Shown: piece after piece, positions 34,659 to 44,154 of the stretch
Layout of the letters: the number at the start of each line of letters is the position of its first letter
Position numbering within the stretch: the stretch's first letter is position 1
Origin: Mycetocola saprophilus
Lineage (GTDB): Bacteria > Actinomycetota > Actinomycetes > Actinomycetales > Microbacteriaceae
DNA: 64,000 nucleotides
Direction: 5' to 3'
Assembly (NCBI RefSeq): GCF_000718085.1
Contig: NZ_JOEC01000001.1
Coordinates: forward strand, 1,054,001-1,118,000
The notes under the pieces: generated by a model
The model's input: only the letters and a program-made list of their open reading frames with translations
Database searches by the model: none
Told to the model about the DNA's origin: nothing
Position numbers and translations under genes: made by a program

Positions 34659-34731
34659 TGGATCTGAGGGGACTCGAACCCCTGACCCCCTGCATGCCAT
34701 GCAGGTGCGCTACCAGCTGCGCCACAGACCC
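34659..34731 (-). tRNA. tRNA-Ala (anticodon GGC)
   Basis: Read on the minus strand, 73 bases from GGGTCTG to discriminator A fold as a cloverleaf: acceptor stem with the G3-U70 pair that marks alanine tRNAs, anticodon stem CCTGC/GCAGG with loop ATGGCAT (anticodon GGC), and T-arm with GGTTCGAGTCC. The CCA end is not encoded; a run of nine C (G on the plus strand) follows. A likely -10 element TATAAG lies about 35 bases upstream. Confidence 0.95.
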
Positions 34732-34964
34732 AGATTTCCTTGCCCGATCTCTCGCGCTTGGAACTCTTATACTCTACAACACCGCGACCCCGATCTCCCA
34801 ATCGAGCACCCCGGAATCGGCACCCACACACCCGGCTTGCCCGAGAAATGGGGCGACGCGCCGCGACCGCCGACACCCTCGCTCGGGCGCGTCGTTTCGC
34901 GGATCCGGGTGGGGTGCAGGTGATTCGGACCAGCCAGATTCCCGCGATGGAGACCCCGCTCAAA

Positions 34965-35010
34965 CGCAAATCGCGCGACATGCCGTTCGGGGCATATCGC
35001 GCGATTCGCG
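34965..35010. terminator. Long hairpin downstream of the DHA2 pump gene
   Basis: Bases 34965-34984 and 34991-35010 are inverted repeats of 20 bases with two mismatches and a six-base loop GTTCGG, ending 19 bases after the stop codon of the minus-strand MFS gene. There is no T-run. The rest of the stretch 34740-35029 holds nothing I recognise except the tRNA promoter region. Confidence 0.65.
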
Positions 35011-35029
35011 GTGTGGGAGAAGGCGGAGT

Positions 35030-36544
35030 CTAGCCCTCGGCGGGAACCGGTGCCGCGGCGCGGGTCTCCGGTGCGGCCCACGCGGCCTTCTTCGGCTTCT
35101 GGAAGAAGAGCACAAACAGGGCACCCAGCAGGGCCACGGCGGCGGGCAGCAGAAGCGTCTGCGACATCGCGGTGGTGAACGGCTCGTGCAGGAACACCGG
35201 CAGCTCTCCCCCACCGATCTCGGACATCCCCGGGGCTCCACCCGGAGCGGCGGGCATCTCGGCGGTCAGTCGGGCCTGAATCAGCGCGGCAATGCTGGCA
35301 CTACCCAGCACCGCACCGATCTGACGGGTGGTGTTGAACACACCCGAACCGGCACCGGCCTTATGCGGGGGCAGGTTCCGGGTGGTCATGTTGGACACCG
35401 GACCCCACATGAAACCGTTGGCGAAACCGAGCAGGGCGCTCGGGAACAGCATCATCCACAGCGGCTGATCGGGGGTCATCAGCAGCGAGTACCAGAGCAG
35501 CGAGACCGACAGCACGGTCAGACCAAACAGGGCGAACCACTTGGGGTTGACTCGGTCGATCATCTTGCCCACCACCGGTGCCAGACCGGCCGAGATTACG
35601 GCCATCGGCACCAGCATCAGCGCCGACTGGGTCGGGGTCAGTCCGCGCACGGTCTGATAGAAGAACACCAGCGGTAGGGACATGCAGGTGATGGTGAACC
35701 CGACGGTCGTGATGACCAGGTTACCCACCGAGAAGTTGCGGTCCTTGAACAGGTCCAGCGGGAGCAGCGGCTCGGACTTGGTGATCGCCTGCCAGCCCAC
35801 AAAGGCTGCCAGCACCACGATACCGGCGATAATCAGGCCCCATACGCTGATCGGCCCCACGATGGTGCCCCAGTCATAGGTGCCACCCTCCTGGATGCCA
35901 AATACCAGCAGGAACATACCCGCGGCGCTCAGGAACACACCCACCAGGTCGAAGCGATGCGGGCTGGTAGCCAGCTGCGGCACGTTGCGCCACACCATGA
36001 TGAAGCCGACGATACCCACCGGGACGTTGATGAAGAAGATCCACTCCCAGCCGACGCCGTCGACCAGGACGCCACCGAGGATCGGACCCACCAGGGTCGC
36101 TACACCGGCGGTGGCACCCCAGAGGCCCATGGCCGCGCCGCGACGATCCGGCGGGAAGATGCGGGTGATAACGGCCATGGTCTGCGGCGTCATCAGCGCG
36201 GCGCCGAGACCCTGCACGGTGCGGGCGATAATCAGGACCTCGACGCTGCCCGACAGACCACACCACAGTGAGGCCAGGGTGAAGATCGTCAGACCGATCA
36301 GGTAGAGGTTTTTCGGACCGAACCGGTCGCCCAGACGGCCGGTGATCAGCAGCGGAACGGCATAGGCCAGCAGGTAGGCGCTGGTCACCCAGATCACGGT
36401 GTTGATGTCGGTGTGCAGGCCGCGCATGATCGCGGGGTTTGCCACCGAAACGATGGTGGTATCAATCAGGATCATAAAGAACCCGATGACCAGCGACCAC
36501 AGCGCCGGCCAGGGCCGCACGGCGGTAGCGGGAGGTGTTGACAT
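35030..36544 (-). CDS. DHA2-family multidrug MFS transporter
   Basis: A 504-residue efflux pump of the EmrB/QacA type with an estimated 14 membrane helices. Family motifs: IDTTIVSVANPAI (motif D1) in the first helix, GRLGDRFGPKNLYLIG (motif A), ARTVQGLGAALMTPQ (motif B), and GPILGGVLVDGVGWEWIFFI (motif C, antiporter signature). The ATG at 36544 is chosen; GTG at 36553 is an alternative, both with a weak ribosome binding site. It lies 34 bases behind the padR-type gene in the same direction, so regulator and pump form an operon. Confidence 0.93.
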   Translation of the reverse strand: MSTPPATAVRPWPALWSLVIGFFMILIDTTIVSVANPAIMRGLHTDINTVIWVTSAYLLAYAVPLLITGRLGDRFGPKNLYLIGLTIFTLASLWCGLSGSVEVLIIARTVQGLGAALMTPQTMAVITRIFPPDRRGAAMGLWGATAGVATLVGPILGGVLVDGVGWEWIFFINVPVGIVGFIMVWRNVPQLATSPHRFDLVGVFLSAAGMFLLVFGIQEGGTYDWGTIVGPISVWGLIIAGIVVLAAFVGWQAITKSEPLLPLDLFKDRNFSVGNLVITTVGFTITCMSLPLVFFYQTVRGLTPTQSALMLVPMAVISAGLAPVVGKMIDRVNPKWFALFGLTVLSVSLLWYSLLMTPDQPLWMMLFPSALLGFANGFMWGPVSNMTTRNLPPHKAGAGSGVFNTTRQIGAVLGSASIAALIQARLTAEMPAAPGGAPGMSEIGGGELPVFLHEPFTTAMSQTLLLPAAVALLGALFVLFFQKPKKAAWAAPETRAAAPVPAEG

Positions 36545-36578
36545 GAGTGTCACTTTCTACTGAGGGGGGATCAAAAAT

Positions 36579-37214
36579 TTAGGGGTTTGGAGCGTGTTTA
36601 CGAGCCTTACGCTCGGCCGTCTGGGCCTTTTCTTCGGGGGTTCGGCTGTCCTGCCAGGACAGCTCACCCGCACGCAGGCGTTCAATCTGGGCTACCACCC
36701 ACGTGATCTCAGCCTCGGCCATGGTGAGCATGTAGGGAACGTTGATCCAGTACATTTCGGGAACGTTGAGGGCAGTCACGGCGGCCACCTCGGCACGGAT
36801 TCGCACCACTCGGGCTCGCATCTCCACCAGACGCTCGGAGAGGAGTTCAATTACCTGCTCCACGGGCAAGACGTGCGCCTCGGACAGCGCCTGAAGCACG
36901 CTCGGCCGCTCGATCTGCGGGGTACGCAGCAGTTCGGCCACATCGGCATAGAGCCGCTCGCGACCCGCGTCGGTGATCTCAAACAGGGTGCGTTCGGGGC
37001 GGGCACCCTCGCGCTCCACCTGGGCAACCCGCGCGTACTCCTTCTGCTCCAGCGCGTACACCGCGCGGTACAGCGAGCCCGGGCTGACCTTCACCACGGT
37101 GTCTTCGCGCCGCTGGGTGGCGATCTGATACATCTCATACGGATGCATCGGTCGCTCCAACAGCAAACCCAGTGCCGCGATCTCAATCGGTTTGAGTGTA
37201 ACCTCTGCCACCAT
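36579..37214 (-). CDS. PadR family transcriptional regulator
   Basis: The 211-residue protein has the PadR winged helix in its first 90 residues (LGLLLERPMHPYEMYQIATQ, VSPGSLYRAVYALEQKEYAR, ERTLFEITDAGRERL) and a C-terminal helical dimerisation domain (residues 110-190). The start ATG 37214 directly follows TTGGAGGTA, a very good ribosome binding site. The longer upstream frame has no such site and runs into the operator. A 16-base perfect palindrome lies 15 bases before the start; the regulator thus probably represses itself and the efflux pump and is released by a drug-like ligand. Confidence 0.94.
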   Translation of the reverse strand: MVAEVTLKPIEIAALGLLLERPMHPYEMYQIATQRREDTVVKVSPGSLYRAVYALEQKEYARVAQVEREGARPERTLFEITDAGRERLYADVAELLRTPQIERPSVLQALSEAHVLPVEQVIELLSERLVEMRARVVRIRAEVAAVTALNVPEMYWINVPYMLTMAEAEITWVVAQIERLRAGELSWQDSRTPEEKAQTAERKARKHAPNP

Positions 37215-37229
37215 TACCTCCAACAAAAC

Positions 37230-37245
37230 TATTCCACGTGGAATA
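37230..37245. promoter_or_regulatory. Perfect 16-base palindrome, PadR operator
   Basis: TATTCCACGTGGAATA at 37230-37245 is a perfect palindrome just upstream of the padR start. Size and symmetry suit a dimeric winged-helix repressor. Confidence 0.75.
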
Positions 37246-37326
37246 TACCCCGTGGAGGGGTCAATCGCCAAGCCATAGAGTCAGGCTGGTCTAGCAAAAC
37301 GACAACCAATCGAGTTCACTGGGGAT

Positions 37327-37851
37327 ATGGACCCAACACTCACTGTGCGACCGTTCGAGGCAGCCGATGCCGCACCGCTTACCAATCTCCTGCATGCCGC
37401 GTATGCGGAGCTGGGCGCGATGGGGCTGAACTACACCGCCGTAAACCAGGACGTGGAGACCACCCGCGATCGCGCCCTCAGCGGTCAGTGCTGGGTCGTC
37501 GAGCAGGCAGGGCAGATTGTCGGATCGCTCACCATTTCGCTTCCTCCCTCGAGAGGCCTACGGGAGCTGACCGCTGTGGCCCGTGAGCGGAACCGCGCGT
37601 GGCTCAACCAGGTTGCCGTTTCCCCGTCCGTCCGCGGGCGCGGTATTGCAGGCCACCTGTGGCGCCTGGGGCTCACCTGGGCCGCAGGTCGGCACGCAGA
37701 ATCAATCGGAGTGGACACGGCCATCCCCGCGGATCACCTTGTGCGACTCTACGAGTCATGGGGATTTGAGCGGGTCGACACGATCCACTGGCCCGGCAAG
37801 ACCTACGACAGCGTAGTGATGACTCGTCCAGTGACCCCCAAGGACACATGA
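37327..37851 (+). CDS. GNAT family N-acetyltransferase
   Basis: A 174-residue acetyltransferase of the GNAT fold. The acetyl-CoA binding motif A is LNQVAVSPSVRGRGIAGHLW (RGRGIA for the pyrophosphate loop), followed by the usual ADHLVRLYESWGFERV (motif B). The acceptor is not predictable. It starts at ATG 37327 in the gap opposite padR (112 bases apart) and could share its operator, but that is uncertain. A terminator-like hairpin follows. Confidence 0.9.
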   Translation: MDPTLTVRPFEAADAAPLTNLLHAAYAELGAMGLNYTAVNQDVETTRDRALSGQCWVVEQAGQIVGSLTISLPPSRGLRELTAVARERNRAWLNQVAVSPSVRGRGIAGHLWRLGLTWAAGRHAESIGVDTAIPADHLVRLYESWGFERVDTIHWPGKTYDSVVMTRPVTPKDT

Positions 37852-37862
37852 TCGAAGGAAAA

Positions 37863-37905
37863 GCCCTCGTACCCGGGACAGAAAATCTGTGCCAGGCACG
37901 AGGGC
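37863..37905. terminator. Bidirectional hairpin between GNAT and hemL
   Basis: GCCCTCGT at 37863-37870 pairs with ACGAGGGC at 37898-37905, and inside this ACAGA pairs with TCTGT around an A-rich loop. The structure lies between two convergent stop codons and probably stops transcription from both sides. Confidence 0.7.
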
Positions 37906-37919
37906 GTACACGAGTCAGA

Positions 37920-39248
37920 TTACGCGGGAGTGGCCTCCGCGGCGGCGCGGGCGGCGGCGGGCAGCGCCGCGAGGATCTGGGCGACGGCGTCCTCATCGTG
38001 CGCGGCCGAGACGAACCAGGCCTCGAAGACGCTCGGCGGCAGGTTGATGCCGGCATCCAGCATCGCGTGGAAGAACGGTCCGTAACGGTAGGCGTCCTGC
38101 GCCTGAACCTCGGCGTAGTTCACCGGGGCCTCCTCGGCGAACACAAACGAGAACAGGTTGCCGGCGCGCTGCACCACGTGAGGGACCTCGGCGACCGTAA
38201 GCGCGGCGGACACCGCGGACGAGAGGGTATCGGCGACGATGTCCAGGTGGGCATAGACCTCGGGAGTCGCGCGGCGCAGGGTCTCCAGGCCCGCGGCCAC
38301 GGCGACCGGGTTTCCCGAGAGCGTTCCGGCCTGATACACCGGTCCGAGCGGGGCCAGGTGGTCCATGACCTCGGCGCGGCCCCCCAGAGCGGCTAGCGGC
38401 ATGCCGCCGCCGATGACCTTGCCGAAGGTGAAGAGGTCCGGCACATAGTCCTCCCCCGCCGCGGCCTGCAGACCCCAGAATCCGGCCGGTCCCACGCGGA
38501 ATCCGGTGAGCACCTCGTCCAGGATCACCAGGGCACCGTGGGCGTGGGCGAGCTCGGTCAGCGCGGCGTTGAAGCCCGGTGCCGGCGGGACCACACCCAT
38601 GTTGGCCGAGGCGGCCTCGACGATGATTCCGGCGATGTTCTCGCCGTGTTCGGCGAAGACGGCGCGCAGCGCATCCAGGTTGTTATAGGGCACCACCAGG
38701 GTCTGCCCGGCGGTGGCCGCGGTCACCCCGGCCGAACCCGGCAGGGCCAGGGTCGCCAGGCCCGAACCGGCGGCGGCCAGCAGGCCGTCGGAGTGTCCGT
38801 GATAGTGACCGGCGAACTTCACCAGCAGCTCGCGCCCGGTGAACCCGCGCGCCAGCCGGATCGCGGTCATGGTGGCCTCGGTCCCGGTGGAGACCAGACG
38901 CACCTTCTCGATCGGGCTCACCCCGTTTACGCTCACACGCTCGCGGATCAGCTCGGCCAGCTCGGTCTCCGCCGGGGTCGATGCCCCAAACGAGAGTCCG
39001 CGCGCGGCGGCCTCCTGCACCGCGCGCACCACGTCGGGCTGCGCGTGGCCGAGGATCGCCGGCCCCCAGGAGCACACCAGGTCCACGTACTCGGTACCCT
39101 CGGCATCGGTCACCCGGGCACCCTGGGCGGATACCAGGAAACGCGGCGTTCCCCCCACCGAACCGTAGGCCCGTACCGGGGAATTCACCCCGCCGGGGAT
39201 CGAGGACTTGGCGCGGGTGAAGAGGTCGGCGTTATCGGCGTGGGTCAT
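37920..39248 (-). CDS. hemL: Glutamate-1-semialdehyde 2,1-aminomutase
   Basis: HemL (442 residues) converts glutamate-1-semialdehyde to 5-aminolevulinate, using pyridoxal phosphate. The cofactor lysine is Lys277 in [16 protein letters not shown]. Other family marks: [17 protein letters not shown] at the N-terminus, [17 protein letters not shown], and [14 protein letters not shown]. The start ATG 39248 follows AGGAG. It is the last gene of the minus-strand hem cluster, 31 bases after hemB. With hemA at the other end of the region it forms the C5 route to aminolevulinate. Confidence 0.97.
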   Translation of the reverse strand: MTHADNADLFTRAKSSIPGGVNSPVRAYGSVGGTPRFLVSAQGARVTDAEGTEYVDLVCSWGPAILGHAQPDVVRAVQEAAARGLSFGASTPAETELAELIRERVSVNGVSPIEKVRLVSTGTEATMTAIRLARGFTGRELLVKFAGHYHGHSDGLLAAAGSGLATLALPGSAGVTAATAGQTLVVPYNNLDALRAVFAEHGENIAGIIVEAASANMGVVPPAPGFNAALTELAHAHGALVILDEVLTGFRVGPAGFWGLQAAAGEDYVPDLFTFGKVIGGGMPLAALGGRAEVMDHLAPLGPVYQAGTLSGNPVAVAAGLETLRRATPEVYAHLDIVADTLSSAVSAALTVAEVPHVVQRAGNLFSFVFAEEAPVNYAEVQAQDAYRYGPFFHAMLDAGINLPPSVFEAWFVSAAHDEDAVAQILAALPAAARAAAEATPA

Positions 39249-39279
39249 GGGGGCTCCTAGATATCGGGAACGGGAAAGT

Positions 39280-40257
39280 TTAGGCGCGCAGCCAGGTGGC
39301 CAGCTCGGTGGCCCAGTAGGTGAGCACGGCGTCGGCACCGGCACGGCGGATGCCGATCACCGACTCCTCGATGGCTCGGCGACGATCGATCCAGCCGTGT
39401 GCGGCGGCGGCCTCGATCATCGCATACTCACCGGACACCTGGTACGCCCACACCGGGACGGTGGACATCGCGGCCACGTCGGCGAGCACGTCGAGATAGG
39501 ACATCGCGGGCTTCACCATCACGATGTCCGCGCCCTCGGCAAGATCCAGCAGGGTTTCGCGCATGCCCTCGCGGCGGTTGCCGGGATCGAGCTGATAGGT
39601 GCGACGATCACCCTGGAGCTGCGAGTCCACGGCCTCGCGGAAGGGACCGTAGAACGCCGAGGCGTACTTGGCCGAGTAGGCCAGCAGTGCGGTGTCGATG
39701 TGACCGGCGCGGTCCAGGGCCGCGCGGATCGCGCCGACCTGGCCGTCCATCATGCCACTGAGGCCCAGCAGTGCCGAGCCGGCCTCGGCCTGAGCCAGCG
39801 CCATCGAGACGTAGCGCTCAAGGGTTGCGTCGTTGTCCACGGCACCGTCCTCGGTGAGCACGCCGCAGTGGCCGTGGTCGGTGAACTCGTCGAGGCACAG
39901 GTCGGTCTGTACCACCAGCGCGTCACCCACCTCGGCCTGCAGGGCGCGGGTTGCGCGCTGCAGGATGCCCTCGGGCGCATCGGCCTGACTTCCCACGGCG
40001 TCGCGCACGGTCGGGATTCCGAACAGCATCACGCCGCCCACGCCCGCCGCGGCGGCCTCGGTCGCGGCGGCCCGCAGGCTGTCCAGGGTGTGCTGGAATA
40101 CGCCGGGCATCGAGCCGATCGCGCGCTTCTCGGTGAGGTCCTCATTCACAAACAGCGGGAGGACCAGCTGTGCGGGATCCACCCGGGTTTCGGAAACCAG
40201 GCGACGCATCGCCGGGGACTGGCGCAGTCGGCGGGGCCGCTCGGGCAGGGAATTCAT
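39280..40257 (-). CDS. hemB: Delta-aminolevulinic acid dehydratase (porphobilinogen synthase)
   Basis: HemB (325 residues) condenses two aminolevulinates into porphobilinogen. Both Schiff-base lysines can be placed: Lys197 in [14 protein letters not shown] and Lys249 in [10 protein letters not shown]. The metal-site loop reads [14 protein letters not shown], which has two cysteines and an aspartate where zinc enzymes have three cysteines, so metal use is probably of mixed or magnesium-dependent type. The start overlaps the stop of hemD in ATGA. Confidence 0.97.
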   Translation of the reverse strand: MNSLPERPRRLRQSPAMRRLVSETRVDPAQLVLPLFVNEDLTEKRAIGSMPGVFQHTLDSLRAAATEAAAAGVGGVMLFGIPTVRDAVGSQADAPEGILQRATRALQAEVGDALVVQTDLCLDEFTDHGHCGVLTEDGAVDNDATLERYVSMALAQAEAGSALLGLSGMMDGQVGAIRAALDRAGHIDTALLAYSAKYASAFYGPFREAVDSQLQGDRRTYQLDPGNRREGMRETLLDLAEGADIVMVKPAMSYLDVLADVAAMSTVPVWAYQVSGEYAMIEAAAAHGWIDRRRAIEESVIGIRRAGADAVLTYWATELATWLRA

Positions 40258-41093
40258 GGGGTGTCCTCTCCGCCGTGATCGGGCACGGCGAGTCCGGGAG
40301 TGGTCTGAGAATAGTGGGTTTCCAGGGCCGCGACCATGCTCTCGGCATGTCGGATCGGCGCCTCGATGGTGATCGCCAGCCCGGCGACCTCGGCCGCCTC
40401 GGTGGTGCGATCCCCGATGCTGACCCGGACCACGTCGGCGGACAGGTCGGGCACCTGGGTGATGATCTGGACGGCAACGCTGCCCGAGGTCACCAGGATC
40501 GCGTCGATGTCGCCGACGGCCAGCGCGGTGCGTACCTCGGGGGTGAGCTCCACCGGGATCGTACGGTAGGCATGCACCCGGATCACGTCGGCACCGAGAA
40601 CGGTAAGGCCGTCCACCAGGGTGGGGCCGGCGAGGGCCGAGTCCAGTACCAGGACCCGGCCGAGACCGGGGTGTGCGTTCAGCTCACCGAAGCTCGCGAC
40701 CATACCGCGGGCGGTGTGATCCTCGGGCGGCATCAGATCCACCCGGTAGCGAGCCTCGGCCAGTGCGGCGGCGGTTGCGGTCCCGACCGCGGCGATCCGG
40801 GTGGTTTCCGGAATTTTTACGGCATGGGCACGCAGCACCCGGACCGTGGTTGCGCTGGTCACGGTCACCCAGTCGAATGTCCCCGCTGCCAGCGCCTCGA
40901 GCGCACGCTCCAGGGCCGCCGCGTCGGGGGCCGGCTCGAAGTCGATCACCGGCGCGATCACCGCGGTGGCACCGTGGGCGGCAAGGTTCTCGGCGACCTG
41001 CACACCCCAGCGTCCGTCACGGGGCACCAGCACCCGGCGGCCGGCGAGGGCCGAACAGGTGGCGTGAGTTTGGGGTTCTGCGTGCGTGTTCAT
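40254..41093 (-). CDS. hemD: Uroporphyrinogen-III synthase
   Basis: HemD (279 residues) closes and inverts ring D of hydroxymethylbilane. The family is poorly conserved, but the pattern [10 protein letters not shown] at the start, [24 protein letters not shown], and the second-domain [13 protein letters not shown] and [10 protein letters not shown] is typical. Gene order and overlaps on both sides (hemC four bases upstream of its start, hemB in ATGA) support this. It begins with an extra dozen residues before the conserved part. Confidence 0.93.
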   Translation of the reverse strand: MNTHAEPQTHATCSALAGRRVLVPRDGRWGVQVAENLAAHGATAVIAPVIDFEPAPDAAALERALEALAAGTFDWVTVTSATTVRVLRAHAVKIPETTRIAAVGTATAAALAEARYRVDLMPPEDHTARGMVASFGELNAHPGLGRVLVLDSALAGPTLVDGLTVLGADVIRVHAYRTIPVELTPEVRTALAVGDIDAILVTSGSVAVQIITQVPDLSADVVRVSIGDRTTEAAEVAGLAITIEAPIRHAESMVAALETHYSQTTPGLAVPDHGGEDTP

Positions 41094-41097
41094 CGGT

Positions 41098-42072
41098 CTA
41101 GGTCAGCGGCGCAATCTCGGCGGCACCGTCGGCGAGCAGCGCATCGGCCAGGTCGGATCCCAGCCCGGCGGCGACGCTCAGCAGCGTGTCCGCCGAGACC
41201 GCGACACCCTCGGTGCGCTCGCGCAGGTCGGTCCCGGTGGGGGCATAGACGGCCGCGTGCAGCGCCAGGGTCCCATCGGAAAGTAGCGCGTGGGCCCCAA
41301 TCGGTGCCGCGCATCCGGCTTCCAGGCGGGCGAGCACCGCGCGCTCGGCGGCGGCCTCCGCACGGGTTTCCGGGTGCTCGATGGCGTTCAGGGCTGCGCG
41401 GATCGGATCGGTCACCGGTGCGGCCACGGACTCCGCCCGCACCTCGATCGCCAGCGCACCCTGGGCGGGAGCGGGCGGCCACTCGGACAGCTCGAAGCGC
41501 TCGGTGATCGCACCGTCACGGCCCAGGCGTTCCAGCCCGGCCACCGCGAGCACGACCGCATCCAGCTCACCAGAGCTCACAAAGCCCAGGCGGGTGTCGA
41601 TGTTGCCACGGATATCCACGATCTCCAGATCGGGACGGCGACGACGCAGCTGGGCGATCCGGCGCGGGGATCCGGTCCCCACCCGGGCACCCTCGGGCAG
41701 CTCGGCGAGGGTCAGCCCGTCGCGCGCGCACAGCGCATCTCGGGCATCCGCCCGCACGGGAACCGCACCGATCGCCAGGCCCGGGGCCGCGGCGGTGGGC
41801 AGGTCCTTCATCGAGTGGACCACGAGGTCGCACTCCCCCGCGAGCAGGAAATCGCGCAGGGCAGACGCGAAGACGCCTGTGCCGCCGAGGCTCGCGAGCG
41901 AGGCCCGGGTCACGTCGCCGTGGGTGGTCACCGGGATCAGGACGGTCTCGATGCCGGTGGCCTCGGTGATCGCGCGGGCGATATCGCCGGTCTGCGCCAA
42001 CGCCAGGGCGCTGCCCCGGGTACCGATCCGCAGAACGGTACCCGGGGCAGCGGGAGAAGACTGCTCGGTCAC
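41098..42072 (-). CDS. hemC: Hydroxymethylbilane synthase (porphobilinogen deaminase)
   Basis: HemC (324 residues) joins four porphobilinogens. The dipyrromethane cofactor cysteine is Cys254 in EAGCAAPIGAHALL. N-terminal RIGTRGSALALAQT, HSMKDLPT and VGTGSPRRIAQLRRRRPD are as in the family. Start GTG 42072, overlapping the ferrochelatase stop by four bases; the frame is also open upstream but those residues match nothing. Confidence 0.97.
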   Translation of the reverse strand: MTEQSSPAAPGTVLRIGTRGSALALAQTGDIARAITEATGIETVLIPVTTHGDVTRASLASLGGTGVFASALRDFLLAGECDLVVHSMKDLPTAAAPGLAIGAVPVRADARDALCARDGLTLAELPEGARVGTGSPRRIAQLRRRRPDLEIVDIRGNIDTRLGFVSSGELDAVVLAVAGLERLGRDGAITERFELSEWPPAPAQGALAIEVRAESVAAPVTDPIRAALNAIEHPETRAEAAAERAVLARLEAGCAAPIGAHALLSDGTLALHAAVYAPTGTDLRERTEGVAVSADTLLSVAAGLGSDLADALLADGAAEIAPLT

Positions 42073-43457
42073 GGGGCGATTCCCGCCAGGGCCGGCTTGA
42101 AGCCCGCCCGCACGTTCTCGCAGCATCCCGGACGGCATACGTCATACCAGGGACCGAGGTCGGTCATCGCCGGACGCTCGGACACCGGGGTGCCGTCGCG
42201 ACGCTCGAGAACCAGATCCACCAGACCCTTCACGAACTCGTGGTGGGTACCCGGGGTGGGCACCCGTAGCGAGTACAGACCGGCGTTTTCGGCCGACTCG
42301 GTGGCCTCGTTGTCGAGGTCCCAGAGGACCTCCATGTGGTCGCTCATGAAGCCCAGCGGCACGATCACGACGGCGCGGGTGCCGGTGGCCGGCAGCTCCT
42401 CGATCACGTCGTTGATGTCGGGCTCGAGCCAGGGCATGCTCGGTGGGCCCGAACGGGACTGGTAGACCAGCTCCCAGGGCACATCCTGGTCCAGGGCCAG
42501 CTCCTGCTGCACCGCGGCCATCACCACCTCGGCGACGGCCAGGTGCTGGGCGGCATACGCGCCACCCTCGCCGAAGTTACGCTCGGACGGACCCGAGCGC
42601 ACGGCGTCGGTGGACGGAATCGAGTGGGTCGCAAACAGGACCTTGACCTCGCGGGCCAGGTCGATATCGCGCACATCCTGGACAATCTTCGCCAGCGCAT
42701 CGCCGACACCCTCGATGAACGGGGTCACAAAACCGGGGTGGTCAAAGAACTGACGCACCTTGTCGATTTCGATCTGGCCCTCCAAGCCGGTCTCATCCAG
42801 CGCGATCGCGAAGTCCTCGCGGTACTGACGGCAGGAGGAGAAGGAGGAGTAGGCGCTGGTCGCGATCGCGATGAGCTTGCGGTAGCCCCGGTCGTGGGCC
42901 TCCTGCACGGCGTCGCGCAGGTAAGGGTTCCAGTTGCGGTTTCCCCAGATCACCGGCAGATCGATGCCGCGGCTGGCCAGCTCGGCCTCCAGGGCCGCCT
43001 TGAGCTCACGGTTCTGGTCGTTGATCGGGCTCACTCCGCCGTGGTGGCGGTAGTGCACGGCCACCTCTTCGAGGCGCTCCTCGGGGATGCCGCGGCCGCG
43101 GGTCACGTTGCGCAGGAACGGGATGACGTCGTCCTGACCCTCGGGTCCGCCGAAGCCGGCAAGCAGGATCGCGTCATAGTCCACCGGGGTCTCGACCCAG
43201 GGGGCACCGGAACGGGCGGCCTCGGTCGCACCGGGCACGAGAGCGACGGGCGCAGCAGTCTGGGACGGGGCGGCCTCGGTCGCACCGGGCACGATGTCCG
43301 CGGGAGCAGCAGCCTGGGGCACGGCAGCCTCGGTTGCCAAGGTATCGGCTGCGGCCGGCGCGGTTTCGATGGTCACGGCCTCGGCCGAGCCCTCACGCGA
43401 GCAGGCACAGTTGCCGCCGCAGCCGCCGGTCTGGGCGGGGGTTTGCAGATCACTCAT
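42069..43457 (-). CDS. cpfC: Coproporphyrin III ferrochelatase with extended N-terminus
   Basis: The product inserts iron into coproporphyrin III. The catalytic core starts near residue 92 (VDYDAILLAGFGGPEGQDDV) and has His278 in FATHSIPS and Glu376 in DHMEVLWDLD, the metal-insertion pair. Cys209 (SSFSSCRQY) with Cys441, Cys445 and Cys446 near the end fits the [2Fe-2S] cluster known in actinobacterial enzymes, although the C-terminal spacing is unusual. The 462-residue length is large for the family because about 90 residues precede the core: a cysteine-rich start (GGCGGNCACS) and an Ala/Pro/Thr-rich linker with a tandem repeat. Formerly named hemH. Overlaps its neighbours by four bases on both sides. 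Confidence 0.95.
   Translation of the reverse strand: MSDLQTPAQTGGCGGNCACSREGSAEAVTIETAPAAADTLATEAAVPQAAAPADIVPGATEAAPSQTAAPVALVPGATEAARSGAPWVETPVDYDAILLAGFGGPEGQDDVIPFLRNVTRGRGIPEERLEEVAVHYRHHGGVSPINDQNRELKAALEAELASRGIDLPVIWGNRNWNPYLRDAVQEAHDRGYRKLIAIATSAYSSFSSCRQYREDFAIALDETGLEGQIEIDKVRQFFDHPGFVTPFIEGVGDALAKIVQDVRDIDLAREVKVLFATHSIPSTDAVRSGPSERNFGEGGAYAAQHLAVAEVVMAAVQQELALDQDVPWELVYQSRSGPPSMPWLEPDINDVIEELPATGTRAVVIVPLGFMSDHMEVLWDLDNEATESAENAGLYSLRVPTPGTHHEFVKGLVDLVLERRDGTPVSERPAMTDLGPWYDVCRPGCCENVRAGFKPALAGIAP
43217..43324 (-). repeat. 54-base tandem repeat inside cpfC
   Basis: Two adjacent 54-base units (18 codons) encode the linker of the ferrochelatase N-terminus, each with the phrase VPGATEAA. 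CGGCCTCGGTCGCACCGGGC starts at 43217 and again at 43271. A third, weaker copy begins at 43322. The unit length keeps the reading frame. Confidence 0.8.
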
Positions 43458-44152
43458 CGGATCACCTCAACAATCTCGGCGGCCGGAATCCGCCGGCCGG
43501 TATAGAACGGTACCTCTTCGCGCACGTGACGACGGGCGTCGGTGGCGCGCAGTTCACGCATCATGTCGACCAGTTCGGTCAGCTCATCCGACTCGATCGG
43601 CAGAATCCACTCGTAGTCCCCCAGGGCAAAGGAGGACACGGTGTTGGCGATGGCCCCACGGAAGCTGGCGCCCATGCGGCCGTGCTCGGCGAGCATGCGC
43701 GCACGCTCGTCCTCGGGCAGCAGGTACCACTCGTAGCTGCGCACAAACGGGTAGACGGTGATCCACTGCTTGGGATCCTTGCCGGTCAGGAAGCCGGGCA
43801 CGTGACGCTTATTAAACTCGGCCTCGCGGTGCACACCCAGCGCGTTCCAGGTGGGCAGCAGCTCGCGCAGCAGCTCGGTGCGGCGCAGCACGCGGGCGGC
43901 CGACTGCAGGTCCTCGGCGCGGTCGCCGTGGATCCAGATCATCAGGTCGGCGTCGGCGCGCAGGCCCGAGACGTCGTAGAAGCCGCGGGTGACCACACCG
44001 TTTTCGGCGAGGGTGTCCACGGCGGCGTTCAGCTCGGCCACGGCGGCATCGGAGTACTCGCCGCGGAAGGCGGGATTCCGGCGCAGGACAAGCCAGAGGG
44101 TGTAACCGAAGGGAGAGTCCGGGGTATTTACCGGGCTGGTGTCGATGGACAA
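43454..44152 (-). CDS. chdC: Coproheme decarboxylase (HemQ/ChdC)
   Basis: ChdC (232 residues) converts coproheme to heme b with hydrogen peroxide; it is the last step in the coproporphyrin-dependent pathway of Gram-positive bacteria. Recognised stretches are FGYTLWLVLRR, FYDVSGLRADADLMIWIHGD, YPFVRSYEWYLLPEDERARM with the radical-forming Tyr, and FALGDYEWILPIESD. The start is TTG 44152 behind AAAGGAG. Its stop overlaps the cpfC start in ATGA, so the two last enzymes are made together. Confidence 0.95.
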   Translation of the reverse strand: MSIDTSPVNTPDSPFGYTLWLVLRRNPAFRGEYSDAAVAELNAAVDTLAENGVVTRGFYDVSGLRADADLMIWIHGDRAEDLQSAARVLRRTELLRELLPTWNALGVHREAEFNKRHVPGFLTGKDPKQWITVYPFVRSYEWYLLPEDERARMLAEHGRMGASFRGAIANTVSSFALGDYEWILPIESDELTELVDMMRELRATDARRHVREEVPFYTGRRIPAAEIVEVIR

Positions 44153-44154
44153 AG

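Noticed and set aside
30742..34731. Integrated element at tRNA-Ala
   Set aside because: No integrase, no repeated copy of the tRNA 3' end and no mobility genes were found, although the gene content from 28 to 34 kb looks accessory.
34370..35677. 435-codon plus-strand frame across the tRNA
   Set aside because: It crosses the tRNA-Ala gene, its terminator and the 3' part of the MFS gene, and has no sensible composition.
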